Of a stretch of 64,000 nt of DNA, positions 33,917 to 43,336 are shown in pieces. The DNA comes from Methylobacterium dankookense (GTDB lineage: Bacteria; Pseudomonadota; Alphaproteobacteria; Rhizobiales; Beijerinckiaceae), in the NCBI RefSeq assembly GCF_902141855.1, contig NZ_CABFVH010000013.1:1-64000 (forward strand), written 5' to 3'. The notes beneath the pieces were generated by a model that was not told the origin of the DNA, made no database searches, and saw only the letters and a program-made list of their open reading frames with translations. The stretch's first letter is position 1; every line of letters begins with the position of its first letter. The translations under genes were made by a program, and so were the position numbers.

Positions 33917-36340
33917 ATGATGGATGCCGCCTTCCCGACCCAGGCCCGGACCGTGATCGTCGGCGGCGGCATCGTCGGCACCTCGATCGCCTATCATCTC
34001 GCCGGTCTCGGCCAGCGCGACGTGGTCCTCGTGGAGCAGGGGCGCCTGTCGAGCGGCACTACCTGGCACGCGGCGGGCCTCGTCGGGCAGCTCCGCCAGC
34101 AGGCCGCGCTGACGCGTATGATTCGCTACTCGACCGGCCTCTACGAGCGGCTGGAGGCCGAGACGGGCCAGGCGACGGGGTGGAAGCGCTGCGGCTCGCT
34201 TACCGTGGCGCGCGCGCCCGAGCGCATGACGGTGCTCGCCCGCACCGTCGCGATGGCCCGCATGCAGGGTGTTGCCGTCGAGCCGATCTCCGCGGCGGAG
34301 GCCGGCCGCCTCTTCCCGCCGATGCGCCACGACGATCTGCTCGGCGCCGTCTGGCTGCCCGGGGACGGCAAGGCCAACCCGTCCGACGTGACGGCGGCGC
34401 TGGCGCGGGGAGCCCGTGCGGGCGGCGCCCGCCTGTTCGAGAAGACCCGCGTCCGCGCGATCGAAACGGTGAACGGCCGCGCCGCCGCCGTAGTGACGGA
34501 GCGCGGCCGCATCGCCTGCGAGACGGTGGTGATCGCCGCCGGGCAATGGTCGCGGCAGGTCGGCGCCCTGTGCGGGGTCGCGGTGCCGCTGCATTCGGCC
34601 GAGCACATGTACGTGGTCACCGAGGCGATACCCGGTGTCCATCCGGACCTGCCCGTGATGCGCGACCCCGACGGCTACATCTACTTCAAGGAGGAGGTCG
34701 GCGGGCTCGTGATGGGCGGGTTCGAGCCGCAGGCCAAGCCCTGGGGCATGGCCGGCATCCCCGAGGATTTCGAGTTCCAGCTCCTGCCCGACGACTGGGA
34801 CCAGTTCGAGATCCTGATGGAGAACGCGATCCAGCGCGTCCCGGCCCTGGAGACCGCCCCGGTCAAGCTCTTCCTCAACGGGCCGGAGAGCTTCACGCCG
34901 GACAACAACTGCCTGCTCGGGCCGGCGCCCGAATGCGAGGGCGTCTTCGTCGCGGCCGGCTTCAATTCGGCGGGCATCGCGCTCGGCGGTGGCGCCGGCC
35001 GGGCTCTCGCGGAATGGATCGTGGCCGGCGAGCCGACGGACGACCTCTGGGCGGTCGATATCCGCCGCTTCGGGCGCTTCAACGCGAATCCGGCCTGGCT
35101 GCACGACCGGGTGAAGGAGACGCTCGTCCTGCACTACGCCATGCCCTGGCCGAACCGCGAGCTCGAATCGGCCCGGCCGCTGCGCCGCTCGCCCCTGCAC
35201 GACCGCCTCGCCGCCAAGGGCGCGGTGTTCGGCTCGAAGATGGGCTGGGAGCGGCCGAACCGGTTCGCGCCCGGGGAGGCCGCCGCCCCGCCCGCCTACG
35301 GGTTCGGCCGCGGCCCCTGGCTCGCGGCGGTGGCCGCCGAGCAGCGCGCCGTCCACGAGGCGGTCGGCCTCGTCGACATGACGAGCCTCGGCAAGCTCCT
35401 GGTGCAGGGGCGCGACGCCCTCGCCGTGCTCCAGACCCTGTGCGCCGCTGATCTCGCCATGGCGGTCGGCGAGAGCCGCTACGCGCCGATCCTGAACCGG
35501 CGCGGCGGCATCGAGAGCGAGGTGATGGCGCTGCGCCTCGCGGACGACGCCTTCCTCCTGACGACCGGCTCCGGCCAGGCGGTGCGCGACGCGCATCTCG
35601 TCCGCCGCGCGATTGCCGCCGATTGCCACGCCGTCCTCACTGACGTGACCTCGGCCTATGCCGTCCCGGCGCTCGCCGGCCCGCGGACGTCGGACCTGCT
35701 CGGGCGCGTCGGGCGGTCACGGCTGTCCGACATCCCACCGGAGGGCTCGGCCGAGATCGAGATCGGCTACGCGACGGTCCGCGCCGTGCGGCGCAGCTAC
35801 ATCGCGGCCGACGGAGTCGAGCTTCTGGTGCCGACCGAGTTCGCGGCCGGGGTCTATGACAGCCTCGCCGCGGCGGGCGCGGCGCTTGGCCTGCGCGATA
35901 TCGGCTTCCAGGCGGTCGATGCCCTGAGGATCGAGCGTGGCCACCCGGCCTGGGGCCGCGACATCGGCCCGGGCACGACGCCCGCCGAGGCCGGGCTCGA
36001 CGGCGTTCTCGCCTTCGCCAAGCCGAGCTTCACGGGCCGCGAGGCGGCCTTCGCCGCCCGCGCCGCGCCGCCGGCCCAGCGCCTCGTCCACCTCACCTGC
36101 GACCTGCCGGACGACGCCATGGCCTGGGGCGGCGAGCCGATCCTGCGCGACGGCGATCCCGTCGGCGAGATCACCTCCGCGGCCTGGAGCGAGCGGCTCG
36201 GCGGCCTCGTCGCGATCGGACGGATCGCGGGCGGGGAGGGCGTCGAGCAGCCGGGCCGCTCCTACGCGATCGACCTCGCCGGCCGGCTCCTGCCCGCCCG
36301 CCTCGCCATCCGTCCCTTCACCGCCGCGGAGGCCGCATGA
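33917..36340 (+). CDS. FAD-dependent N-methyl amine dehydrogenase fused to GcvT domain (DMGDH/sarcosine dehydrogenase family)
   Basis: An 807-residue protein. Residues about 8-370 are a DAO-type FAD domain: VIVGGGIVGTSIAYHLAGLG, and STTWHAAGL-like SSGTTWHAAGLVG, whose His is the residue that binds FAD covalently in dimethylglycine/sarcosine dehydrogenases. A FAO_M linker and a C-terminal GcvT/folate domain follow (VGLVDMTSLGKLLVQG, then GTTPAEAGLDG). Such enzymes oxidise N-methyl groups and pass the one-carbon unit to tetrahydrofolate. The ATG at 33917 has GGAGAG upstream; the open frame reaches back to 33752 without conserved sequence. In this locus N-methylated AEP is a reasonable substrate; sarcosine or dimethylglycine is the alternative. 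Confidence 0.82.
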   Translation: MMDAAFPTQARTVIVGGGIVGTSIAYHLAGLGQRDVVLVEQGRLSSGTTWHAAGLVGQLRQQAALTRMIRYSTGLYERLEAETGQATGWKRCGSLTVARAPERMTVLARTVAMARMQGVAVEPISAAEAGRLFPPMRHDDLLGAVWLPGDGKANPSDVTAALARGARAGGARLFEKTRVRAIETVNGRAAAVVTERGRIACETVVIAAGQWSRQVGALCGVAVPLHSAEHMYVVTEAIPGVHPDLPVMRDPDGYIYFKEEVGGLVMGGFEPQAKPWGMAGIPEDFEFQLLPDDWDQFEILMENAIQRVPALETAPVKLFLNGPESFTPDNNCLLGPAPECEGVFVAAGFNSAGIALGGGAGRALAEWIVAGEPTDDLWAVDIRRFGRFNANPAWLHDRVKETLVLHYAMPWPNRELESARPLRRSPLHDRLAAKGAVFGSKMGWERPNRFAPGEAAAPPAYGFGRGPWLAAVAAEQRAVHEAVGLVDMTSLGKLLVQGRDALAVLQTLCAADLAMAVGESRYAPILNRRGGIESEVMALRLADDAFLLTTGSGQAVRDAHLVRRAIAADCHAVLTDVTSAYAVPALAGPRTSDLLGRVGRSRLSDIPPEGSAEIEIGYATVRAVRRSYIAADGVELLVPTEFAAGVYDSLAAAGAALGLRDIGFQAVDALRIERGHPAWGRDIGPGTTPAEAGLDGVLAFAKPSFTGREAAFAARAAPPAQRLVHLTCDLPDDAMAWGGEPILRDGDPVGEITSAAWSERLGGLVAIGRIAGGEGVEQPGRSYAIDLAGRLLPARLAIRPFTAAEAA

Positions 36341-37176
36341 GCGCCCCGGTCTTCGCCGCGGTGCTCGCCGCGGCCTGCATGCATGCCGGCTGGAACGCGC
36401 TGGTGAAGCTGCGCCTGGAACCGATCCTGACCATGGCGCTGATCACGGCGAGCGCGGGGGTGATCGCCCTGCCGGCGCTCGTGGTTCTCGGGCCGCCCAT
36501 CCTGGCCGCATGGCCCTGGCTGTTCGGCTCGATCGTCCTGCATCTCGGCTACTACATCGCCCTGACGGAGGCCTACCGGCACGCCGATATGGGGCAGGTC
36601 TACCCGATCGCGCGGGGCAGCGCGCCGCTCCTCACGACCCTCGCCTCCCTCCTTGTGCTGGGCGAGCCGATAGCCCCGCTCGCCGCGGCCGGCATCGCGA
36701 TCCTCTGCCTCGGCGTCGGCCTGATGGCCTTCGGCAGCCGCAACGGCCGACTGCAGCCGCGGGCCCTCGGCTGGGCGGGGCTGACCGCGCTGACGATCTG
36801 CGGCTACACCCTGGTCGACGGCATCGGCGCCCGCGTCGCGGGCGACGCCCACGCCTATTCGGCGGCCCTGTTCGTCGTGGACGGCATCCCGCTCATCACC
36901 TTCGTGCTGTGGCGGCGGGGCTTGAGCGTCCTGCATCAGCTCAAGGGCGTCGTGGTGCCGGGCCTGTTCGGCGGCCTGTTCTCGCTCGGCTCCTACTGGA
37001 TCGCGATCTGGGCGATGACCGTCGCGCCGATCCCGCTCGTGGCGGCGCTCCGCGAGACCAGCGTGCTCGTGGCCGCGCTGATCTCGGTGACCATCCTCAA
37101 GGAGCCGCTCATCAGGGGCCGCGCGGTGGCGGCCGTGGTCATCCTCGCCGGCATCGCCGCGATGCGGCTCGCCTGA
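36337..37176 (+). CDS. EamA/DMT-superfamily transporter
   Basis: A 279-residue, ten-helix membrane protein with two EamA repeats. Signs are AACMHAGWNALVKLRL near the N-terminus, YRHADMGQVYPIARGSAPLL, and near the end VAALRETSVLVAALISVTIL followed by KEPLIRGR. The ATG overlaps the stop of the dehydrogenase gene (ATGA), so the two are translated together. Members export amino acids, amines or metabolites; here it may move a substrate or product of the dehydrogenase. The direction of transport is unknown. Confidence 0.85.
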   Translation: MSAPVFAAVLAAACMHAGWNALVKLRLEPILTMALITASAGVIALPALVVLGPPILAAWPWLFGSIVLHLGYYIALTEAYRHADMGQVYPIARGSAPLLTTLASLLVLGEPIAPLAAAGIAILCLGVGLMAFGSRNGRLQPRALGWAGLTALTICGYTLVDGIGARVAGDAHAYSAALFVVDGIPLITFVLWRRGLSVLHQLKGVVVPGLFGGLFSLGSYWIAIWAMTVAPIPLVAALRETSVLVAALISVTILKEPLIRGRAVAAVVILAGIAAMRLA

Positions 37177-37194
37177 CGCCCGTCAGATCACCGG

Positions 37195-38460
37195 TCACGC
37201 CGCTCGGCGGTAGCGGCCGACCGCGAGGTCGTCCGCGGCGATCTCGGGCGTGCGACTGGAGACGAGGTCGGCCAGGAGGCGCCCCGAGCCGCAGGCCATG
37301 GTCCAGCCGAGCGTGCCGTGGCCGGTATTGGTGTAGAGGTTGGCGAGCCGGGTCGCACCGACGATCGGCGTGCCGTCCGGCGTCATCGGGCGCAGGCCTG
37401 TCCAGAACCGCGCCTGGGCCACGTCGCCGCCCGCCGGGAACAGGTCGCCGAGCGAGCGGGCCAGGGTCTCGCGGCGCGGGGAGCGCAGGATCTGGCTGAA
37501 TCCCGCCAGCTCCGCCGTGCCGCCGACCCGGATGCGGTCGCCGAGCCGCGTGATCGCGACCTTGTAGGTCTCGTCCATCACCGTGGAGACCGGGGCGGCC
37601 TCAGGGTCCGTCACCGGCAGGGTCAGCGAGTAGCCCTTCACCGGATAGACCGGCAGGTCGATTCCGAGCGGGCGCACCAAAGCCGGCGTGTAGCTGCCCA
37701 TCGCCGCGACGTAGGCGTCCGCGCTCAGGACCTCGCCCGTGCCGGTGACGACGCCCATGACGGCGCCGCCCTCGCTGCGCAGGCCCGTGATCGCCGTGCC
37801 GTAGCGGAAGGTGACGCCCTGCGCCTCGCAGAGCGCGGCGAGCCGCTGCGTGAACAGATGCGCGTCGCCGGTCTCGTCGCCGGGCAGGCGCAGGCCGCCG
37901 ACGAAGGTGCCGGACACCCGGGCGAGGGCCGGCTCGGCCGCGATGCAGCCGGCGGGATCGAGCACCGCGTAAGGCACGCCGTAGGCGTCGAGGACGCGGG
38001 TGTCGTCGGGGACGTGGTCGAGCTGCTTCTGCGTCCGGAAGAGCTGGAGCGTGCCCTGCTCGCGGTGATCGTAGGCGATGCCGGTCTCGGCGCGCAGGTC
38101 GCGGAGCGCGTCGCGGCTGTACTCGGCGAGCCGGACCATACGGCCCTTGTTGCGCGTATAGGCCTCCTCGGTGCAGTTCGCGAGCATCCGGGCGAGCCAG
38201 CCGTAGAGGCGCGGCTCCAGGCTCGGCCAGAGCACGAGCGGACGGTGGCGCATCATCAGCCATTTGAGCGCCTTGACCGGGATGCCGGGCGCCGCCCAGG
38301 GGGCCGAGTAGCCGGGCGAGACCTGACCAGCATTGGCGAAGCTGGTCTCCAGCCCGGCGCCGGGCTGGCGGTCGAGCACCGTGACCCGATGGCCGGCCTT
38401 GGCGAGGTACCAGGCCGAGGTGACGCCGACGACGCCGCCGCCGAGAACCAGAACGTGCAT
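37195..38460 (-). CDS. dadA: D-amino acid dehydrogenase, small subunit
   Basis: A 421-residue FAD protein from ATG 38460 ([20 protein letters not shown]). An upstream TTG would add four residues. It has the GxGxxG dinucleotide fold, [20 protein letters not shown] (DadA signature) and near the end [14 protein letters not shown] and [13 protein letters not shown]. It oxidises D-alanine and other D-amino acids at the membrane, feeding electrons to the quinone pool. It is co-directional with alr, eight bases upstream, and a divergent Lrp gene lies beyond: the usual dad operon. Confidence 0.94.
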   Translation of the reverse strand: MHVLVLGGGVVGVTSAWYLAKAGHRVTVLDRQPGAGLETSFANAGQVSPGYSAPWAAPGIPVKALKWLMMRHRPLVLWPSLEPRLYGWLARMLANCTEEAYTRNKGRMVRLAEYSRDALRDLRAETGIAYDHREQGTLQLFRTQKQLDHVPDDTRVLDAYGVPYAVLDPAGCIAAEPALARVSGTFVGGLRLPGDETGDAHLFTQRLAALCEAQGVTFRYGTAITGLRSEGGAVMGVVTGTGEVLSADAYVAAMGSYTPALVRPLGIDLPVYPVKGYSLTLPVTDPEAAPVSTVMDETYKVAITRLGDRIRVGGTAELAGFSQILRSPRRETLARSLGDLFPAGGDVAQARFWTGLRPMTPDGTPIVGATRLANLYTNTGHGTLGWTMACGSGRLLADLVSSRTPEIAADDLAVGRYRRAA

Positions 38461-38468
38461 CGGATCTC

Positions 38469-39626
38469 TCAAGCCTCGCGATAGATGCGGTGGTAGCGGC
38501 TCCCGAGGCTCGTCAGCACCTCGTAGCCGATCGTGCCGGCGGCCTCGGCCAGGGCGTCCACGCCGTGGCCCGGCCCGATCAGGTCGACGAACCCGCCGAG
38601 CGGAACCGCGTCCGGCGGCACGTCCGTGACGTCGAGGATCAGGCTGTCCATCGAGACGCGTCCGACCCCCGCCAGCGGATGCGGACCGGCAAAAGCCATG
38701 CCGCGCCCGGAGGCGCTGCGCAGGTAGCCGTCGGCATAGCCGGCCGCGACGACGGCGAGGCGCATCGGGCGGTGCGCGACCGCGGCATGCCCGTAGCCGA
38801 CGCCGTCTCCGGCCGCGACGTCGCGCAGCTGCAGGATGCGGGCCTGCAGGCGCACCACCGGCCGCATCGGGTTGGGGCGCCCGGGCTGCGGGTTCACGCC
38901 GTAGAGCGCGGCGCCCGGCCGGACGAGGTCGGCCTGGAATTCGGGGCCGAGGAAGATGCCGGACGAGGCCGCGAGGCTCGCGGGCACGCCCGGCAGCCGC
39001 GCGCGGAGGCTCGCGAAGGCCGCGCGCTGGTCGGCATTGGCCGGATGGTCCGGCGCGTCGGCGCAGGCGAGATGGCTCATGACGAGCCCGAGGGAGAGAC
39101 CGGCGAGGCCGTCCGGCTCGGCGAGCAGCCGGTCGAGGCCCGCGCGCGGGAGGCCGAACCGGGCCATGCCGGTATCGACCTGCAGGATCGCCGGAAGAAC
39201 CTCCCCGCGCCGCCGGGCGAGGGCGCGCCAGGCAGCGACCTGCTCAAGATCGTTGAGGACGGGGACGAGGTCCTCGGCGAGGCAGTCCGTCTCCGTGCCG
39301 GCCGGCGCGCCGTGCAGGATCGCGATCCGCGGGCCCCGGCCGAGGATGGCGCGCAGCGCGATGCCCTCCTCGAGATGGGCGACGAAGAAGTCGCGGCACC
39401 CCGCCCGCGCGAGGGTCGGCGCGACGCGGGCCGCCCCGAGCCCGTAGGCGTCGGCCTTGACCACCGCGGCGCAGGTGGCCCGCCCGGCCTGCCGGCGCAG
39501 GAAGCGGTAGTTCTCCGCGATGGCGGCGAGATCGATCGTCAGGATCGCGCCGGCGCGGCGGGCCGCGCTGCCGGCGAGAGGATCGGCCCGGGACGGATCG
39601 ACGGAACGCGCAGCCAGGAACGCCAT
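38469..39626 (-). CDS. alr: alanine racemase
   Basis: A 385-residue PLP enzyme. ATG 39626 ([16 protein letters not shown]) has GGAGG upstream; the longer frame to 39662 is less likely. The PLP Lys is in [23 protein letters not shown] is conserved, the C-terminal domain has [14 protein letters not shown] with the catalytic Tyr region, and [12 protein letters not shown] holds the Met-Asp motif. It converts L- and D-alanine. Next to dadA it acts as the catabolic DadX type, though it may also serve the cell wall. Confidence 0.92.
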   Translation of the reverse strand: MAFLAARSVDPSRADPLAGSAARRAGAILTIDLAAIAENYRFLRRQAGRATCAAVVKADAYGLGAARVAPTLARAGCRDFFVAHLEEGIALRAILGRGPRIAILHGAPAGTETDCLAEDLVPVLNDLEQVAAWRALARRRGEVLPAILQVDTGMARFGLPRAGLDRLLAEPDGLAGLSLGLVMSHLACADAPDHPANADQRAAFASLRARLPGVPASLAASSGIFLGPEFQADLVRPGAALYGVNPQPGRPNPMRPVVRLQARILQLRDVAAGDGVGYGHAAVAHRPMRLAVVAAGYADGYLRSASGRGMAFAGPHPLAGVGRVSMDSLILDVTDVPPDAVPLGGFVDLIGPGHGVDALAEAAGTIGYEVLTSLGSRYHRIYREA

Positions 39627-39769
39627 GCCACCGCCCCTCCGAGACCCCACCGATGCGGGCACCTCCAGGCTAGGCGAAGGATCCTCGAATTTCTCCGCGA
39701 TGACGCGCAGAACCTCCCGCTGTAAGCTTGCCCGCGCAAGGATCTACGCCTCTCGCGAATCTTCTCCGA

Positions 39770-40228
39770 ATGCCGAACATCGACGACATCGACCGCCGCA
39801 TCATCCGCGTCCTGCGCGGCGAGGGGCGGATCAGCAATGCCGATCTCTCGGAGCGGGTCGGCCTCTCACCCTCCGCCTGCCACCGGCGCGTGCGCCTGAT
39901 GGAGGAGACGGGCGTCATCCGGGGCTACGCGGCGCTGATCGACGCCCTGCCCGACGAGGGCGGCCTCGTCGTCGTCACGCAGATCACCCTCGACCGGCAG
40001 ACGGAGGATTACCTCAACCGCTTCGAGGCCGCGGTGCGCCGCTGCCCGGAGGTGCGCGACTGCTACCTGATGACCGGCAGCGCGGATTACCTCGTGAAGC
40101 TGGAGGTGAAGGATGCGAGCGATTACGAGCGCCTGCACAAGGAGGTGCTCTCGCGCCTGCCGGGTGTCGCGCGCCTGCAATCGAGCTTCGCGATCCGGAC
40201 GGTCGTCTCGCACGCGCCGCGAATCTAG
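39770..40228 (+). CDS. Lrp/AsnC-family regulator
   Basis: A 152-residue protein starting MPNIDDIDRRIIRVLRGEGR. The HTH is ISNADLSERVGLSPSACHRR and the C-terminal RAM ligand domain includes VRDCYLMTGSADYLVKLEV. Lrp proteins of this type bind L-alanine or other amino acids and control dadA-alr, which are divergent from it here. The ATG at 39770 fits the family start; the extra 14 upstream codons are not conserved. Confidence 0.9.
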   Translation: MPNIDDIDRRIIRVLRGEGRISNADLSERVGLSPSACHRRVRLMEETGVIRGYAALIDALPDEGGLVVVTQITLDRQTEDYLNRFEAAVRRCPEVRDCYLMTGSADYLVKLEVKDASDYERLHKEVLSRLPGVARLQSSFAIRTVVSHAPRI

Positions 40229-40258
40229 ATTTCGCAATCCCGCATGACGGGCCGGCGG

Positions 40259-40507
40259 CTATTGCGGCCGCTTGTCCGGCGCGATCGACCAGAAGCGGCG
40301 CGGCGAGAGCAGCATCTCGGTGGTGCCGACCGCGTGCTCGGCCGCGCGCGGCGGGCAGACGGGCTCAGGCGCGCGCGGCGCCGGGGCCGCAGCGACCACC
40401 GCGGGCCGGAGGCCGAGGCGGACCTGAAGGTCGGGATGGCGCAGGGCCGTGATCGTGCCGACGCAGGCGATCAGCGCGCCGGCCGTCGCGCCGAGCAGAA
40501 AGTTCAT
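40259..40507 (-). CDS. small single-pass membrane protein, 82 residues
   Basis: The frame starts MNFLLGATAGALIACVGTIT at ATG 40507, with GGAG five bases upstream; a second ATG directly before it is possible. One N-terminal membrane helix is followed by a cytoplasmic or periplasmic tail with a Pro/Ala-rich stretch and EMLLSPRRFWSIAPDKR at the end. I do not recognise the family. It lies between lrp and flaF on the opposite strand. Confidence 0.55.
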   Translation of the reverse strand: MNFLLGATAGALIACVGTITALRHPDLQVRLGLRPAVVAAAPAPRAPEPVCPPRAAEHAVGTTEMLLSPRRFWSIAPDKRPQ

Positions 40508-40681
40508 CATCTCCACGAATTCCCGGGGCTTTCGGCAGATCCCGATGCCGCCGGCATGGTTCCTCCGGCAAGCGGGCGGCATTACGGCATGCGGGGCGCT
40601 TACCCTGTCTTAAGAGCCCGCATGCGATTCCTCACCCCCGCTCCGCGCCCGGCGCGCGGGCGCGCCGAGGATCCTCCATCC

Positions 40682-41044
40682 ATGATGCACGCCGCGAACG
40701 CCTATGCCCGCACCTCGCAGAGCGCCGTCAGCCCGCGCGAGGCGGAAGCCGCGGTGCTGATGAAGGCGGCCCGCCAGCTCCAGGCCGTGCAGGACGATTG
40801 GGCGAATCAGGAATCGGCCCTCACCGCGGCGCTGACCTTCAACCAGAAGGTCTGGACCGTGATCGCCGGCGCGGCGACCGATCCCGCGAGCCCGCTGCCG
40901 GCCGAGATCAAGACCAACGTCGCCGACCTCGCGGTCTTCGTGTTCCGCCGCGTGATCGACACCATGGTCGACCCGAAGCCCGAGAAGCTCGCGGCGCTGA
41001 TCTCGATCAACCATCACCTCGCCGCCGGCCTCAGCATGCGCTGA
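40682..41044 (+). CDS. flaF: flagellar biosynthesis regulator FlaF
   Basis: A 120-residue protein starting [20 protein letters not shown] (the second Met is an equal choice). It continues with [19 protein letters not shown] and [14 protein letters not shown], and ends [15 protein letters not shown], the pattern of FlaF. In alphaproteobacteria FlaF promotes flagellin translation or secretion and acts with FlbT, normally its neighbour. Here flbT is about 10 kb away, on the other side of a sugar biosynthesis island. Confidence 0.9.
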   Translation: MMHAANAYARTSQSAVSPREAEAAVLMKAARQLQAVQDDWANQESALTAALTFNQKVWTVIAGAATDPASPLPAEIKTNVADLAVFVFRRVIDTMVDPKPEKLAALISINHHLAAGLSMR

Positions 41045-42392
41045 GGCGCATCGCCCGGGCGCCGTCGAGGAACTCGCCGATCGCCTCGGCCGCATAGTCG
41101 ATGGCGGCGTCTCCGAGTCCCGGATAGACGCCGATCCAGAAGGTGTCGTGCATCACGCGGTCGCTCGCCGCGAGGTCGCCGACCGCCCGGAACGGGCGTC
41201 CCAGCATGTAGGGCTGCCGGGTCAGGTTGCCGCCGAACAGGAGCCGCGTGCCGATCCGCCGCTCGGTGAGATGTCGCAGGAGCGCGGTGCGCGTGCCCGT
41301 CTCGCGCAGCGTGATCGGGAAGCCGAACCAGGACGGGTCCGATCCCGGCGTCGCCTCCGGCAGGATCAGGCGGTCCGCGAAGGGGCTCAGGCGCTCGTGC
41401 AGGCGGACGAAGTTGCGCCGCCTGGCCGCGATGAAGCCGTCGAGACGGTCGAGCTGGCCGAGACCCACGGCCGCCTGCATGTCGGTGATCTTCAGATTGT
41501 AGCCGAGATGGGCGTAGATGTATTTGTGATCGTAGCCTTCCGGCAGCTCGCCGAGCCGCCAGCCGAAGCGCTTGCCGCAGGTATCGTCCCGGCCCGGCGC
41601 GCAGTAGCAGTCGCGGCCCCAGTCCCGCAGGGATTCGAGCGCCCGCTTGAGCCGGCTCGAGCCCGTGAAGACGGCGCCGCCTTCGCCCATGGTGATGTGG
41701 TGGGCGGGGTAGAAGCTCAGGGTGCCGACATCGCCGAAGGTGCCGACCATGCGGCCCTCGTAGGTGGCGCCGAGCGCGTCGCAGCAATCCTCCACGAGGA
41801 AGAGGCCGTGCGCCTTGCAGAAGGCGGTGACGGCGGCGAGGCCGAACGGGTTGCCGAGGGTGTGCGCGACCACCACGGCGCGGGTGCGCGGTGAGAGCGC
41901 GGCCTCGAGCTGGCGCACGTCGATATTGTAGGTCGGGATCTCGACATCGACGAAGACCGGCACGAGCCCGTTCTGGAGGATCGGGTTCACCGTGGTCGGG
42001 AAGCCGGTGGCGCAGGTGATCACCTCGTCCCCGGGCTTGAGCTGCCGCTCGCCGAGAAGGTGCGAGGTCAGCGCCGTGACCGCGAGGAGGTTGGCCGACG
42101 AGCCCGAATTGCAGGTGAGGAGATACCGCGCCCCGATGATGCGGGCGAGGCGCGTCTCGAACGCGTCGTTGAACCGTCCCGTGGTCAGCCAGAATTCGAG
42201 GGCCGAATCGACGAGGAGCTGCATCTCCTCCGCGCCGTAGACGCGGCCCGAGACCGGCACCGGCGAGTGCCCCGGCGCGAAGGGCTGCGGCACGTGGGCG
42301 AGATCGGCGTAGCGCGCGACGAGGTCGAGGATCTGGCGGCGCAGGTTTTCGGGGTTATCCTCGCGGGGATGCGCGTCGCTGGTATCGGCCAT
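41031..42392 (-). CDS. rfbH: CDP-6-deoxy-4-keto-glucose 3-dehydrase (RfbH/E1)
   Basis: A 453-residue PMP/PLP protein of the DegT/AHBA fold. The usual Schiff-base Lys is replaced by His in [18 protein letters not shown], the hallmark of the E1 3-dehydrase, which uses PMP and a [2Fe-2S] cluster. Cluster Cys are visible in [20 protein letters not shown]. It removes the 3-hydroxyl of CDP-4-keto-6-deoxyglucose on the way to CDP-3,6-dideoxyhexoses. It starts divergently from rfbF with 176 bases between them, and its stop lies four bases inside the end of flaF on the other strand. The partner reductase (E3) is not in the window. Confidence 0.92.
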   Translation of the reverse strand: MADTSDAHPREDNPENLRRQILDLVARYADLAHVPQPFAPGHSPVPVSGRVYGAEEMQLLVDSALEFWLTTGRFNDAFETRLARIIGARYLLTCNSGSSANLLAVTALTSHLLGERQLKPGDEVITCATGFPTTVNPILQNGLVPVFVDVEIPTYNIDVRQLEAALSPRTRAVVVAHTLGNPFGLAAVTAFCKAHGLFLVEDCCDALGATYEGRMVGTFGDVGTLSFYPAHHITMGEGGAVFTGSSRLKRALESLRDWGRDCYCAPGRDDTCGKRFGWRLGELPEGYDHKYIYAHLGYNLKITDMQAAVGLGQLDRLDGFIAARRRNFVRLHERLSPFADRLILPEATPGSDPSWFGFPITLRETGTRTALLRHLTERRIGTRLLFGGNLTRQPYMLGRPFRAVGDLAASDRVMHDTFWIGVYPGLGDAAIDYAAEAIGEFLDGARAMRLSAC

Positions 42393-42568
42393 CGGCAGGA
42401 ATCCGTGCGCGGCGCCGGCCGGGACGGCCCGGCGGCTGGATTGGGTCCGCCGCAGGCTTGCGGCGGGAAAAGAAAGATTTGGTTAACCATGATCGCATTT
42501 GATCGCCGCGCGGTCACCGGGCCTCGGCTCTCCGCCCGTGCGCGCTCGATCGGTGAGGACGAGGAGCC

Positions 42569-43336
42569 ATGAAAGTCGTCATCTTGGCCGGCGGACGCGG
42601 GACGCGGCTCGGCGAGGAGACCCTGATCCGGCCGAAGCCGATGGTCGAGCTCGCAGGCAAGCCGATCATCTGGCATATCATGAAGTATTATTCGTCCTTT
42701 GGCCTGACGGAATTCATCATCTGCCTCGGCTACAAGGGCTATATGATCAAGGAATATTTTTCGAACTATTACCTGCACAATTCCGACGTGACGATCGATC
42801 TGCGCACCAACACCACCACGGTGCACAGCAACACCTCCGAGCCCTGGCAGATCACCCTCGTCGAGACGGGCGAGGCGACGATGACCGGCGGCCGCCTGCG
42901 CCGCGTCCGCAAGTATCTGGGCGATGCCCCCTTCTGCATGACCTACGGCGACGGCCTCGCGAATATCGACCTCTCGGACCTGATCGCCTTCCACCGGGAC
43001 CATGGGCGGCTCGCCACGGTCACCGCAGTGGCGCCCGCCGCCCGCTTCGGCGCGCTCGGCCTCGACGGCGACCAGGTGACGAGCTTCAAGGAGAAGCCGA
43101 GCGCGGCCAACGACTTCATCAATGGCGGCTTCTTCGTGCTGACCCCCGAGGCCCTCGACCGGATCGAGGGCGACGACACCGTGTGGGAGCAGGAACCGAT
43201 GGAGTCCCTGGCCCGCGAGGGCCAGATGTGCGCCTTCCGCCATATGGGCTTCTGGCACCCGATGGACATGCTGCGCGACAAGCTGCACCTCGAGGATCTC
43301 TGGGACCGGGGCGAAGCGCCGTGGAAGCGCTGGTGA
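42569..43336 (+). CDS. rfbF: glucose-1-phosphate cytidylyltransferase
   Basis: A 255-residue nucleotidyltransferase. It has MKVVILAGGRGTRLGEET, RPKPMVELAGKPIIWHIMKY, the CTP-specific region TGGRLRRVRKYLG, and MTYGDGLANIDL. It makes CDP-glucose from CTP and glucose-1-phosphate. A GAGGAG ribosome site lies before the ATG. It leads the plus-strand sugar operon; the rfbG start overlaps its stop. Confidence 0.94.
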   Translation: MKVVILAGGRGTRLGEETLIRPKPMVELAGKPIIWHIMKYYSSFGLTEFIICLGYKGYMIKEYFSNYYLHNSDVTIDLRTNTTTVHSNTSEPWQITLVETGEATMTGGRLRRVRKYLGDAPFCMTYGDGLANIDLSDLIAFHRDHGRLATVTAVAPAARFGALGLDGDQVTSFKEKPSAANDFINGGFFVLTPEALDRIEGDDTVWEQEPMESLAREGQMCAFRHMGFWHPMDMLRDKLHLEDLWDRGEAPWKRW

